DNA of 64,000 bases, from positions 186,001 to 250,000 of the forward strand of contig NZ_SOAP01000002.1 in the NCBI RefSeq assembly GCF_004364805.1, written 5' to 3'. The translations under genes were made by a program, and so were the position numbers. Under the pieces are notes generated by a model that was not told the DNA's origin, did no database searches, and saw only the letters and a list, made by a program, of their open reading frames with translations. The stretch's first letter is position 1. Every line of letters begins with the position of its first letter. Below are positions 47,574-56,422 of the stretch, one piece after another. The DNA is from Pelagimonas phthalicica. GTDB taxonomy: Bacteria > Pseudomonadota > Alphaproteobacteria > Rhodobacterales > Rhodobacteraceae.

Positions 47574-47972
47574 ATGAAACTGATCGTTTTGTATCTGGTC
47601 ACCGCAGCGGTGTTTTTGCTGTTGGATATTATTGGCCTGCGCTACCTCGTCAAACCGGTGTTTGAGCGCCATGTCGGGCATCTGTTTGCCGACCCGTTCC
47701 GTATGGGCGCGGCGGCTTTGTTCTATTTGGGCTATGTGGCGGGGATCTTGTGGTTTGTCTCGCTGCCCGCCTTGCGTCAGGGCGATCCGATGGCGGCGCT
47801 GATTGGCGGCGCTCTGCTGGGGCTCTTGGCCTATGGCACCTATGAGTTCACCAATTACGCGACGCTCAGGGATTGGAGCCTTGAGCAAGTGATTGTCGAC
47901 ACGCTTTGGGGCGGTTTCCTGACCGGCATTGCCGCCTGGGCCGGGGTGATGGTCGGGCGCTCCTTTTCCTAG
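47574..47972 (+). CDS. DUF2177 membrane protein
   Basis: A 132-residue protein of four predicted transmembrane helices, matching DUF2177: LYLVTAAVFLLLDIIGLRYL, AAALFYLGYVAGILWFV, and YGTYEFTNYATLRDWSLEQV. Members are common in RpoE-ChrR operons; function unknown. It starts 40 nt after the SDR gene and is the last gene before the right-hand composite repeat. Confidence 0.88.
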   Translation: MKLIVLYLVTAAVFLLLDIIGLRYLVKPVFERHVGHLFADPFRMGAAALFYLGYVAGILWFVSLPALRQGDPMAALIGGALLGLLAYGTYEFTNYATLRDWSLEQVIVDTLWGGFLTGIAAWAGVMVGRSFS

Positions 47973-48018
47973 GGTGCTGGAATTGAAATCCGCAACATAG
48001 ACAATTGGTTACTACACT

Positions 48019-48169
48019 GGTTCGCGCCCGGCACCGAGGGTGGGCGCGTCGAAACTTGGCAAATGGGTTGTGGCATCATCTAGCTGCGCATCTTTTTGAA
48101 ACGTTCAGACGAATTCGCGCCCGCCCTGGGGGGCGGGGTCGGGCGCGAACCGGATCGCAGACGATCCGG
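48019..48169. repeat. Composite inverted repeat, right copy
   Basis: Reverse-orientation copy of the unit at 41290-41439: GGTTCGCGCCCGGCACCGAG (48019-48038) onward, a ~65-nt variable middle, TTCGCGCCCG and CGGGCGCGAA blocks (48114-48149), then hairpin CCGGATCG-CAGA-CGATCCGG (48150-48169). Hairpin stem, GC-rich blocks and order are conserved while the middle is not. Together the two copies bracket the whole RpoE-ChrR segment. Confidence 0.85.
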
Positions 48170-48221
48170 GGACATTTTTCTATGACAAGGATTTCGAATG
48201 TAGGTGACTAGGCGCAGATAA

Positions 48222-49109
48222 CTACGGTTTTTTTGCAATCGTCACATAGGCGTTCTGTTTGATCCGCGCCTGTTCATAGGCGGTGATTCTTTCGGCGGCC
48301 TCAGCGCCGCCATGGGACACCAAAAGCGACAGGATCGCCTCAAGCACCGAGACCACGCCGGAATAACAAGCAAAGTGATGTGTGCTGTTCGAGGAAACGG
48401 TCAGCAGGTAATCCGGCACCAGATCCGGCGCGATGAAATCGGAATCGGTGATCAGGATCAGCTTCACCCCACGTGCCTGCGCAAATTGGCAGGCCTCAAC
48501 CGTTTCGCGCGAATAGGGGGTGAGGCTGATGGCAATCATCGCGTCACCGGGTTTGGCATGGATCAGCTCATCCACGGCGCTGCCCATGTGGCGCGGGATA
48601 AGTTCCAATGATGTCAGCGCCATACGCCCGACATAGTGAAAGTAATAGGCCATGGAATAGCTGGCCCGCACCGCGGTGACAAAGGCGCGATCAGCCGTCA
48701 GCAATACCTCGACCACTTCGGCCAAAAGCGCGGGGTTTTGCCGCTCCAAAGACCTTTGGGCATTTGACAGGGTGTTCAGCGCCGCCTCGGCCTGAACCTG
48801 ACCGGTTTTGCCATGGGCAAACAGTGGGTCAATCCAATCGGGTCGATCCTGCAATTCGGTGGTCGAGACCAGCGCATGACGGAAGGGATCACGAAAGGCC
48901 TCAAAACTGTCAAAGCCCAGCTTTTCCGCCAGCCGGATCAGGGTAAAGGTGCTGACCCCGGATTTGCGCGCGGTCTCGCGAATATAGTCGAGTCCAAAAT
49001 CCGCCGGGTTATCGAGGATGTATTTGGCCGCCTCCTGCATTCGCGGCGTCAATTGCGGCGCGCGCTCCTTAAGCATTGAAATCGTTTTGGATTTTAGGGT
49101 CGGGTCCAT
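48222..49109 (-). CDS. MurR/RpiR family transcriptional regulator
   Basis: A 295-residue RpiR-type regulator: N-terminal HTH (LKERAPQLTPRMQEAAKYIL, then ETARKSGVSTFTLIRLAEKL) and a C-terminal SIS sugar-phosphate-like domain (ALTSLELIPRHMGSAVDELI, GDAMIAISLTPYSRETVEAC). The ATG at 49109 is chosen; a longer frame to 49217 reads as noise. It is divergent from the dimethylglycine dehydrogenase-like gene 125 nt away and probably controls it. The ligand is unknown; sugar phosphates are usual for the family, but methylated-amine operons also use RpiR proteins. Confidence 0.87.
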   Translation of the reverse strand: MDPTLKSKTISMLKERAPQLTPRMQEAAKYILDNPADFGLDYIRETARKSGVSTFTLIRLAEKLGFDSFEAFRDPFRHALVSTTELQDRPDWIDPLFAHGKTGQVQAEAALNTLSNAQRSLERQNPALLAEVVEVLLTADRAFVTAVRASYSMAYYFHYVGRMALTSLELIPRHMGSAVDELIHAKPGDAMIAISLTPYSRETVEACQFAQARGVKLILITDSDFIAPDLVPDYLLTVSSNSTHHFACYSGVVSVLEAILSLLVSHGGAEAAERITAYEQARIKQNAYVTIAKKP

Positions 49110-49234
49110 TGGGTGTCGTTCGTCAGAAGGGCCGCGGATTTGATAACCAGTGTTATATAGGCGCGCATATTGACTGCTAGCGTAATTTTTTCCTTTTCTC
49201 AGGCCAAGACCCAACAATCCGAAAGACCTGCCAA

Positions 49235-51628
49235 ATGGCGCATTCTCTTCCTTCTCACGCTTCTGTCGTTGTTATTGGCGGCGGTATCATGGGCTGCTCG
49301 ACCCTGTATCATCTCGCCAAGATGGGTGTCTCTGATGCCATTCTGGTTGAGCGCAACAAGCTCACCAGCGGCACCACCTGGCATTCCGCCGCGCAGGTGC
49401 GCGCCCTGCGTCATTCGCAAAACCTGACGCGGATGATCCAGTATTCGGTTGACCTTTATGCTCAGCTTGAGGCCGAGACAGGCCAGAATGTTGGCTGGAT
49501 TCAAAAGGGGTCGTTGTCCATCGCCACCAACCCTGATCGTCTGGTGCATATCAAACGGCAAGAGGCGCTGGCCCATGCCTATGGTATCGACGCGGTGTCG
49601 GTCTCGCCGGCGGAGGCCAAGGAACGCTGGCCGCTGATGAATGCCGATGATGTGCTGGGCGCGGTCTGGTCCCCTGACGATGGGCGCGTCTCGCCCTCGG
49701 ATGTCTGCGCGGCGCTGGTCAAAGCAGCCAAGGGGCTGGGCGCAAAGATCTTTGAAGAGACCGGCGTCACCGGCATTCTGACGGAAAATGGCCGGGTGCG
49801 GGGTGTTGAAACCAATCAAGGCACCATCATGTGTGACGCCATTGCGCTTTGCACCGGGCTTTGGTCGCGCGAGATCGGGGCCATGGCGGGGGCCGAAGTA
49901 CCGGCTCTGGCCTGCGAACATTTCTACCTGCTGACCAAGCCGATTGAGGGCATCACCGGCAACAAGCCAACCCTGTCAGACCATGACAACCACCTCTATA
50001 TCCGCGACGATTCCGGTGGCTTGCTGGTTGGCTGTTTTGAACCCATGGGCAAACCCATCGCGCCGGGCATTCTGGATGAAAGCTTTGAATTTGGTCTGCT
50101 GCCCGAGGATTGGGATCATTTCGAACCCATGATGATGAACGCGCTGCATCGGTTGCCCGCCCTGGAAACCGCCGAGGTCAAGATGCTGCTGAACGGCCCC
50201 GAAAGCTTTACGCCTGATGGCACGTTCATGCTGGGCGAAACCGCCGAAACCAAGGGGCTGTTCCTTGGCTGTGGCATGAATTCGGTCGGCATTGCTTCGG
50301 GCGGCGGGGCAGGGATGAACCTGGCCCATTGCATTGTGCATGGCCATACCGCCTATGATCTGGGCGAGGCGGATGCGAAACGCTTTGCTCCGGTGTTCAA
50401 TTCCATTGACCACCTCATGGCCCGCGCGCCCGAGATCCTGGGCACCCATTACGACATCGCCTTTCCCGGCAAACAGCTCGCGACGGCGCGCAACCTGCGT
50501 GCCCTGCCGCTTGAGCAAGACTACAAACGGGCAGGGGCGCACATGGGGCAGTTCTATGGCTGGGAACGCCCGCTCTATTTCGGCAAAACCGCCGAGCCGC
50601 GTTTGACGTTTGAGCGCCCGGATTGGTTTGACCATGTCGCAGCTGAGGTCAAAGCCGCCCATGAAAGCGCCGCGATTTTTGATGCCTCCTCCTTTGGCAA
50701 GATCGACGTCACCGGCCCGGATGCCGAGGCGTTCTTGCTCACGACCTGCGCTGGTTTCATGGGCCGCGCGCCCGGCTCGGTGATCTATACCGCCGTGTTG
50801 AATGAACGCGGCACGTTTGAATCCGACATCACCGCACAGCGTCTGGCCCAGGACCACTATCGCCTCTTTGTTGGCACCAACGCGATCAAACGCGATCTCG
50901 CCTGGTTTCGCAGCCATGCCGAAGGCTTTGATGTCGCCCTAAGCGACAGGACCGAAAGTTATGCGGTTTTGGGCCTGATGGGGCCTGATGCAGCACGGAT
51001 AGCCGCAGACTGCGGCGCACCAGAGTTGCAAGAGCTTGGTTATTTCAAACACGCGTTCGCCCGGCTTGCTGGGAAGGATGTGCGCGCCGCGCGCCTGTCC
51101 TATGTGGGCGAGGCCGGTTGGGAACTCACCATGGCGGCCTCGGATGCGCCTGCGATCTATCACGCCCTCACCAGGGCCGGGGCCAAGCCCGCCGGGCTTT
51201 ATGCACAGACCTCCATGCGGATCGAAAAGGGATTTTGTGCGATGGGCCACGAGCTTGATGGAGACGTGACCCCGATCGAAGCGGGGCTCGATTTCGCCAC
51301 CCGCAAGGGCGGTGGTTTCATCGGGGACAAAGCCCTGGCTGCCCGTCGTGATGCCGGCGCGGTGGCTCAGGTTGTGTCGCTCAAACTGGCAGATCAAAAC
51401 GCCGTGCCTTTGGGCCATGAACCGATCTATCTGAACGGAGACATCATCGGCCAAACCAGTTCATGCGCCTATGGCCACCGCATCGATGCCCCCATCGCCC
51501 TTGGTCACATCAAAACCCCTGTCGCCGACGGCACCACCGTCCAGATCGACATCGCCCGCAAGATGTTTGACGCGACGCTGATCACAGGACCGCTCTTTGA
51601 CCCAGAGGGCACGCGGATGAAAAGGTGA
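49235..51628 (+). CDS. FAD-dependent dehydrogenase with GcvT domain (dimethylglycine/sarcosine dehydrogenase-like)
   Basis: Oxidative demethylation of N-methylated amino acids, passing the one-carbon unit to tetrahydrofolate. The 797-residue protein has an FAD domain (VVVIGGGIMGCSTLYHLAKM), His50 in GTTWHSAAQ at the site of covalent FAD in DMGDH, and a long substrate domain. C-terminal GcvT-like folate domains follow (about 430-797; SYVGEAGWELTM, MRIEKGFCAMGHELDGDVTP). The exact methylamine cannot be told. It is divergent from the RpiR gene. Together with the MttB-family and corrinoid genes it suggests use of methylated osmolytes. Confidence 0.9.
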   Translation: MAHSLPSHASVVVIGGGIMGCSTLYHLAKMGVSDAILVERNKLTSGTTWHSAAQVRALRHSQNLTRMIQYSVDLYAQLEAETGQNVGWIQKGSLSIATNPDRLVHIKRQEALAHAYGIDAVSVSPAEAKERWPLMNADDVLGAVWSPDDGRVSPSDVCAALVKAAKGLGAKIFEETGVTGILTENGRVRGVETNQGTIMCDAIALCTGLWSREIGAMAGAEVPALACEHFYLLTKPIEGITGNKPTLSDHDNHLYIRDDSGGLLVGCFEPMGKPIAPGILDESFEFGLLPEDWDHFEPMMMNALHRLPALETAEVKMLLNGPESFTPDGTFMLGETAETKGLFLGCGMNSVGIASGGGAGMNLAHCIVHGHTAYDLGEADAKRFAPVFNSIDHLMARAPEILGTHYDIAFPGKQLATARNLRALPLEQDYKRAGAHMGQFYGWERPLYFGKTAEPRLTFERPDWFDHVAAEVKAAHESAAIFDASSFGKIDVTGPDAEAFLLTTCAGFMGRAPGSVIYTAVLNERGTFESDITAQRLAQDHYRLFVGTNAIKRDLAWFRSHAEGFDVALSDRTESYAVLGLMGPDAARIAADCGAPELQELGYFKHAFARLAGKDVRAARLSYVGEAGWELTMAASDAPAIYHALTRAGAKPAGLYAQTSMRIEKGFCAMGHELDGDVTPIEAGLDFATRKGGGFIGDKALAARRDAGAVAQVVSLKLADQNAVPLGHEPIYLNGDIIGQTSSCAYGHRIDAPIALGHIKTPVADGTTVQIDIARKMFDATLITGPLFDPEGTRMKR

Positions 51629-51761
51629 TAGGCGAAAGACAGATAAGCCAGGGGCGCATCAATGCGTCCTGGCCCTAGTCGCCCGGAACCGCATTCCTGT
51701 CATAGCGCCAATATAGCCGGATCGCCTGCGAACCTGTGTGGTGGCCTTTTATCAACAGAGC

Positions 51762-52208
51762 CTAGGTCCCGGATTTGAATTGGAGTGCACTTTGCCAAAG
51801 CGTGTCGAACAATTCCTGATCCTCCGGGTCATAGCCCAGATACGCCAGCGCTTCCTCTTGTGTGCGAAAAACGCCGACATCCCGATCCACATAGGTTTCG
51901 GAGACGGATTCATACAAGCGCGAAATGCCGAATTGGACATCTGTCGGCCCGTATAACGCCGTGCGCGACGCCCTCCCGCGCGCTTTGTAGTAGGGCAGGA
52001 GGCAATAGGCCAACCTGCGCATCTCGCTATAGGTGGCTTCGGACAATGTGCAGGATTCCTGATCAACCAGCACATGGAAGTTCGGGTCAAATTGCGGATC
52101 GTCGATATAACCCAGAAAGCAGTCCAGGTTCTCTTTGACAGTGACATCACCAAAGTAGCGGACGAAAGTCAGTCCGAACTCTGGGAGTATCCTGCGCGCT
52201 ATCGGCAT
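51762..52208 (-). CDS. Unknown protein, possible STAS/SpoIIAA-like fold
   Basis: A 148-residue cytoplasmic protein beginning MPIARRILPEFGLTFVRYFG. The alternation of short strands and helices (VTVKENLDCFLGYIDDPQFD, then FHVLVDQESCTLSEATYSEM) resembles small SpoIIAA/STAS-like proteins frequent in roseobacters, but no motif proves it. It ends 133 nt from the dehydrogenase gene and is convergent with it. Function is not assigned. Confidence 0.6.
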   Translation of the reverse strand: MPIARRILPEFGLTFVRYFGDVTVKENLDCFLGYIDDPQFDPNFHVLVDQESCTLSEATYSEMRRLAYCLLPYYKARGRASRTALYGPTDVQFGISRLYESVSETYVDRDVGVFRTQEEALAYLGYDPEDQELFDTLWQSALQFKSGT

Positions 52209-52446
52209 GGTGAGGATGCTTTCGTGCCTGTGTCCACCTGAGAGAAACCATTAACACATTCCAACCTAGGAAGGTTTGCCCATTCCGTCAAAAGAAAACG
52301 TCATGTACCGAAAACGGCAAGACCCACGAGGGTTGTCTTGAGGTACCTGGAACTCGAAGCTTGCTTTCATCCGGTTATTGGTCGTTCAGACGGTCACTCA
52401 GCTACGCAAAGCCCCGCCCCCCATCGCTTCGCCACTGAGGAGGCAC

Positions 52447-52611
52447 TTGGGCACGGAAAAGCAAACAGCCCGGTTTTCCAAATTTCTAAAGGGGAAAGTG
52501 GCGGAGCATTGGGGAGGTGCTTCGAACCAATGGGATGAGTTCTTTGCGGAGCTTGAGCGGTGGGAAGAGGTTTTGAGCCAGCATTCCAAATTGTCGACGG
52601 ACGACCCGTGA
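52447..52611 (+). CDS. Possible small protein (54 residues), unknown
   Basis: From a TTG at 52447, with AGGAGG 3 nt upstream, a 54-residue product: it starts GTEKQTARFSKFLKGKV after the Met and ends in an amphipathic helical stretch (WDEFFAELERWEEVLSQHSK). The spacing to the ribosome site is short, and a longer frame open from 52378 is less likely. A hairpin with a T-run follows at 52675. It sits at the left end of the mobilisation module. Treated as tentative. Confidence 0.35.
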   Translation: MGTEKQTARFSKFLKGKVAEHWGGASNQWDEFFAELERWEEVLSQHSKLSTDDP

Positions 52612-52674
52612 GATCCGCCTGATCCGCCCGGCTGACGCCCGCCTTCTCATAGCCAACACATCACAGTTTTAACC

Positions 52675-52705
52675 AACCCGCCCTCGGTACGAGCGGCGGG
52701 TTTTT
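52675..52705 (+). terminator. Hairpin with T-run before mobC, terminator or oriT-associated
   Basis: AACCCGCC pairs with GGCGGGTT around a 12-nt loop and is followed by five T. It may end transcription of the small upstream gene. Its position 23 nt before the MobC-like gene also fits the hairpin that often lies beside a transfer origin; the sequence alone does not decide. Confidence 0.6.
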
Positions 52706-52727
52706 CTTTGGAGAATTGCCACCCGCC

Positions 52728-53093
52728 ATGTCCCGCACGTCCGATCATCGTATCACACTTCGGCTCAAGCCGGAGGAGCATGCGCGGATTGTGGCCTTAG
52801 CTGGGGATGTGCCGTTAAGCGCGTTTATTCGTGAGGCGGCTTTGGGCGATGCATCGGGCAAACGGGCGAAGCCACAGCGCCGTGTACGATTGGAGGACAA
52901 AGCCGCGGCCGCAATTCTGGCGCGGTTGGGGACGCATCAGCTTGTACGAGAGTTCCGGCAAGCCGCGCGTGCTGCGGAAAATGGCGTGCTGGATGCCGAC
53001 GCGGCGCAGCTTGCCAAAATTGACGAGGCTCATGTCCTATTGCGCGACATCCGTGCCATACTGATGGATGCGCTTGGGCGGAGGGGATCATGA
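52728..53093 (+). CDS. mobC: MobC-like relaxosome accessory protein
   Basis: A 121-residue protein with a ribbon-helix-helix-type N-terminus (HRITLRLKPEEHARIVALAG, then LSAFIREAAL) and a C-terminal helical region (LGTHQLVREFRQAARAAENG) typical of MobC family proteins that bind the transfer origin and help the relaxase. The ATG at 52728 is preferred over an in-frame TTG at 52716. It overlaps the relaxase gene by 4 nt (ATGA), so both are made together. Assignment by motif and neighbour. Confidence 0.75.
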   Translation: MSRTSDHRITLRLKPEEHARIVALAGDVPLSAFIREAALGDASGKRAKPQRRVRLEDKAAAAILARLGTHQLVREFRQAARAAENGVLDADAAQLAKIDEAHVLLRDIRAILMDALGRRGS

Positions 53094-54385
53094 TCCTCAA
53101 GGGCAGCCAGCGCGGGCATGGCACCCAACTGTCGCGGCATTTGCTCAATGATCAGGACAATGATCATGTTGAGGTGCATAGCGTCGATGGGTTCCTCAGC
53201 GAGGACGTGACCGAGGCCTTTGCCGAGATCGAAGCCATCGCCAAAGGCACCAAATGCCGTCAGATGTTCTTTTCGGTGAGCTTGTCGCCGCCAATGGAGG
53301 CTAAGGTCGACCCCAAGACCTTTGACGACGCCATCGACCGATTGGCCGAGGCCAACGGGCTTCAACACCAACCCCGCGTGGTGATCTTCCATGAGAAAGA
53401 CGGGCGTCGCCATGCGCATGTGGTCTTCTCGCGCATCGACCCCGCCAGCATGACCGCAATCAATCTCCCCCACTATAAAAACCGCCTGCAAACCCTGTCC
53501 CGCCAACTTTTCCTCGAAAACGCGTGGAAAATGCCTGCTGGCCTGCGCGACTGCAGCCTCAAATCCCCGACCAATGTCACGCTCGCCGAATGGCAGGCCG
53601 CCAAGCGGCGCGGCAAGAACGCCATCGACCAAAAGGCATTGATTCAGCAATGCTGGGCGGTGAGCGATAGCCGCGCGGGGTTTGAGGCGGCTTTGGCCGA
53701 TCATGGCTATCGTCTCGCCAAAGGGGATCGGCGCGGGCATGTGATCGTCTGTCATGATGGTGAGGTGTTCACCGTTGCAAGAGCCACAGGCCTGCGCGCT
53801 AAAGCCGTGAAGGAGCGATTGGGCGCACCGGATGATTTACAGAGCGTCGCGGAGGCGATGGAGGCGCATAGAGCAGATGTGCGCGGGCAGTTTGGGCGCA
53901 TGGCTGGAGAAGCGCGTGCGGAGCTGGCTTTGAGGCGACAAGCGCTGGACACACAACGCGCGGCGATGATTGCCACGCATCGAAAGGAACGTGCGCGGCT
54001 CAGTCAGGGTCAGGCCAAACGCTGGGCGCAGGAAACCGCCGCCCGCAAGGCGCGCTTTCAGGCCGGGTTGTCCGGCCTCTGGCAGCGCCTCTCGGGCAAA
54101 CGCCGTGCCATCACGCGGCAGAACGAGTGTGAAGCGCTTGCCGCGCTCGACCGCGACAAAGCACAGAAACAGGCTTTGAGCGAAGCGCAATTGGCAGAGC
54201 GCCGCGTGTTGGAGGAACAGCGCCGTATGTTGAGCCAAAAAGCGATGGGGCTGATCCGCGAAATGCGCAGTGAACGTGATGAATTGGTTGCCAAACTTTC
54301 CGCCCCGCAGCCCACCCCGAGGCGCAAACGCAAACGGCCTATGCACGATGCGCAAATTGCACCTTTTCCCGGCCCTGAGCCTTGA
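53090..54385 (+). CDS. Relaxase/mobilisation nuclease (MobP-like), no N-terminal tyrosine
   Basis: Predicted DNA-nicking relaxase that starts transfer of a mobilisable element. The 431-residue protein begins MILKGSQRGHGTQLSRHLLN and contains GTKCRQMFFSVSLSPP, then the metal-site region FHEKDGRRHAHVVFSRID with His101, His108 and His110. No tyrosine occurs before residue 129, so the usual N-terminal catalytic Tyr is absent; related alphaproteobacterial relaxases may use another residue. The C-terminal half is a basic coiled-coil. It follows mobC directly. Confidence 0.8.
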   Translation: MILKGSQRGHGTQLSRHLLNDQDNDHVEVHSVDGFLSEDVTEAFAEIEAIAKGTKCRQMFFSVSLSPPMEAKVDPKTFDDAIDRLAEANGLQHQPRVVIFHEKDGRRHAHVVFSRIDPASMTAINLPHYKNRLQTLSRQLFLENAWKMPAGLRDCSLKSPTNVTLAEWQAAKRRGKNAIDQKALIQQCWAVSDSRAGFEAALADHGYRLAKGDRRGHVIVCHDGEVFTVARATGLRAKAVKERLGAPDDLQSVAEAMEAHRADVRGQFGRMAGEARAELALRRQALDTQRAAMIATHRKERARLSQGQAKRWAQETAARKARFQAGLSGLWQRLSGKRRAITRQNECEALAALDRDKAQKQALSEAQLAERRVLEEQRRMLSQKAMGLIREMRSERDELVAKLSAPQPTPRRKRKRPMHDAQIAPFPGPEP

Positions 54386-54505
54386 TCCAATCATACATCT
54401 GCATGCGCACGGGCAAATTTGCACGCCACCCCACAAATGCGGTACAATGATGGGGTTATGATATTGAATTCATTTGGTAGTTTTTGCAATTTGGGTGGTC
54501 CGGTG

Positions 54506-54571
54506 ACATCGGGGACTCGACCGATGTTTTGGACAGCAGAACACCGCTTCCTGTCTTCTGTAGGAGACAGG
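54506..54571. other. Two hairpins between relaxase and next gene
   Basis: ACATCGG and CCGATGT (54506-54512, 54521-54527) form a 7-bp stem, and CCTGTCT with AGACAGG (54550-54556, 54565-54571) another. Neither is followed by a T-run. They may be regulatory or transfer-related structures; nothing more can be said. Confidence 0.45.
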
Positions 54572-54596
54572 GGCGCAGCGCGGATCGAGGTGCGTG

Positions 54597-55334
54597 ATGC
54601 GTGATTTCGCCGATGAGGATTTGGACGCAGAGCGCGCAGCGGACAAACGCCAGCGCGACGTTGATGATCTACAAAATGAGGTTGCTGGGAATGAGACGGG
54701 GCGTATTTCGCGGTTTCTAAGCGCGGAAGACGATCGCTCGGTCGAGGGCAAACGTCGCAAGCGTGAGAAGCAGGAGGCGGCGGATCGGCGATTGATGGAT
54801 CTGATGAAAGACCCGGAATATGCGGCGCTGCATCACGATCTGGGCGATAAGTTGCGAGATGCCGAAACGGGCGCGGATGAGACCATTGCCGCGATGCAGG
54901 CGCATCTGCGCGCCATTGAAGCCGAGATCGCGGACATTGAGGCCAGAGCGGCGAAAGGGCCGGACGGTGCACCTGTCTTCCGCACGGCGCACGGTCGCGT
55001 CGTCCACGCGGACGGCGAAGAGCTACCGCCCGAGATCGCTGCAGGTATCATCTGGCCAGATAATGCCCCGAGTGCAGAGGATTATTTCGCCGCTCGTGCA
55101 GAACGAGATTCTGCAGTTGCAAAGCTGAACGAATGGCAGAGCTATCGGAACGACGTTCTGGGCGGTATCCGCCACCGCTATGATGACAAAGAAAATCCAA
55201 TGACGAAAGATGACTTGAAGGACGCGTTGGATCAGATTGAAACTGCCAGACCCCTAGAAGCCACGCTTAACACAGATATGGCGCAAGAGACCAAACCACT
55301 CGCCGCGCCACAGGCCTTCCCGAGCTTCAGTTGA
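54597..55334 (+). CDS. Unknown charged, coiled-coil protein of the mobilisation module
   Basis: A 245-residue protein, very rich in Asp, Glu, Arg and Lys, with a long predicted coiled coil (about residues 1-125, e.g. DADETIAAMQAHLRAIEAEI-like heptads). A more globular stretch follows: FRTAHGRVVHADGEELPPEI. No signal peptide or membrane segment is present. Proteins of this kind follow relaxase genes in alphaproteobacterial mobilisable elements, but the function is unknown. The ATG at 54597 is preferred over the GTG at 54594. Confidence 0.6.
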   Translation: MRDFADEDLDAERAADKRQRDVDDLQNEVAGNETGRISRFLSAEDDRSVEGKRRKREKQEAADRRLMDLMKDPEYAALHHDLGDKLRDAETGADETIAAMQAHLRAIEAEIADIEARAAKGPDGAPVFRTAHGRVVHADGEELPPEIAAGIIWPDNAPSAEDYFAARAERDSAVAKLNEWQSYRNDVLGGIRHRYDDKENPMTKDDLKDALDQIETARPLEATLNTDMAQETKPLAAPQAFPSFS

Positions 55335-55671
55335 ATGGGCCACACTGGCTTTCAATGACGACAACCAAAACCGAACTTGGGTGGTAGTCGTTGAACTCTC
55401 GAATGCGTTCAATTGACGTCTCAAAACCCGTTTCCGATAGTCCGGTTCCATCAAAAAACGCTGAGCCAATACAGTCTGCCATGGCGGGCTTGATCCGCGC
55501 TGCGATGGACGAGGCCATGACAAGTTGCGTTGAAATATAGGCGCGTTGGCGGTCTGCAGAACGTTGCAGGAACTCCGTCCCGTTAAACCCTTCCGCCGCA
55601 GATTCCTGTGGACAAATCGCGGTCATGAGCGCCAAGCCTGTTGCCCCAACCGCACCTGCTATGTTGTTCAT
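55327..55671 (-). CDS. Small secreted protein, unknown
   Basis: A 114-residue product with a plausible signal peptide (MNNIAGAVGATGLALMTAIC...AESAAEG-like, cleavage after the Ala-rich stretch). The mature part has SADRQRAYISTQLVMASSIA and YHPSSVLVVVIESQCGPF, with two cysteines that may pair. It overlaps the previous gene convergently by 8 nt. Layout resembles Rap1a/Tai-like small periplasmic proteins, a weak resemblance. It may be cargo of the mobile element. Confidence 0.55.
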   Translation of the reverse strand: MNNIAGAVGATGLALMTAICPQESAAEGFNGTEFLQRSADRQRAYISTQLVMASSIAARIKPAMADCIGSAFFDGTGLSETGFETSIERIREFNDYHPSSVLVVVIESQCGPFN

Positions 55672-55823
55672 TTTCTATGGTTTTTGTTCAATCGGCAGCT
55701 TTTCGGGATTCCGCGAATACGGTAAATAGAGGAACAGCAAAACAAGGGGTTTGCGAGGGCGAAGACCCGCACGAACCCGTAGATCGAGACCTGATCGAAA
55801 AGGATCAATTCCGATCAGGTCCC

Positions 55824-56405
55824 ATGCCCAATCCCCGCCGCATCGGCTATGTCCGCGTCTCGACCAGCGACCAGCTGATCGACCGTCAAATCCACTCGTT
55901 GCAAGAGCGTTGCGACGACATTCGTATCGAATACATATCCGGCGCGGCGCGCGAACGTCCTGTGTTTGACGCCCTGATCCGCGACCTCAGCGCAAGCGAC
56001 ACATTTGTTGTCCTGGACGTGGATCGCGCTTTTCGCAGTGCTGTCGATGCCCTTGTCACCGCGCAAAACCTGCGCGAGCGCGGCGTCGGGTTTGACATCA
56101 TCAATCTACCCGTCGACGTGCAAACCGACCTCGGCGAAATCCTCTACGGCTGCCTCGCGCTGTTCTCGCAACTCGAGCGCAAAACCATTAGACGCCGCAC
56201 CCGCGAAGGCCTCGCCGCGGCCCGCAAACGCGGCGTGCGCCTCGGACGTCCGGCAATCCTGCCCGACACTGTGATCCGCGAGGCCCATGACTGGATGCGC
56301 GAAGCCGCTTTACCCTGCCGCTACGTGACCTGGTTCCTCGGCGTCTCCCGCCTGACCCTGCAACGCGGGTTCCGGCGGCTGGGGCTGGAATACCCGATTC
56401 ATTAA
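55824..56405 (+). CDS. Serine recombinase (resolvase/invertase family)
   Basis: A 193-residue site-specific recombinase. The N terminus MPNPRRIGYVRVSTSDQ holds the catalytic Ser13; VLDVDRAFRSAVDAL and GVGFDIINLPVDVQTDLGEI follow, then the E-helix region SQLERKTIRRRTREGLAAAR and a C-terminal HTH (LPCRYVTWFLGVSRLTLQRG). It probably resolves dimers of, or inverts a segment in, the mobile element. The ATG at 55824 is chosen; the frame runs further up but reads as noise. A small gene follows 17 nt later. Confidence 0.9.
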   Translation: MPNPRRIGYVRVSTSDQLIDRQIHSLQERCDDIRIEYISGAARERPVFDALIRDLSASDTFVVLDVDRAFRSAVDALVTAQNLRERGVGFDIINLPVDVQTDLGEILYGCLALFSQLERKTIRRRTREGLAAARKRGVRLGRPAILPDTVIREAHDWMREAALPCRYVTWFLGVSRLTLQRGFRRLGLEYPIH

Positions 56406-56422
56406 AAAGAAAGAGAGGCCCC

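Noticed and set aside
54458-54604. 48-codon plus-strand frame between the relaxase and the next gene
   Set aside because: It spans two hairpins and overlaps the next gene; the sequence has no recognisable domain and the signals are weak.
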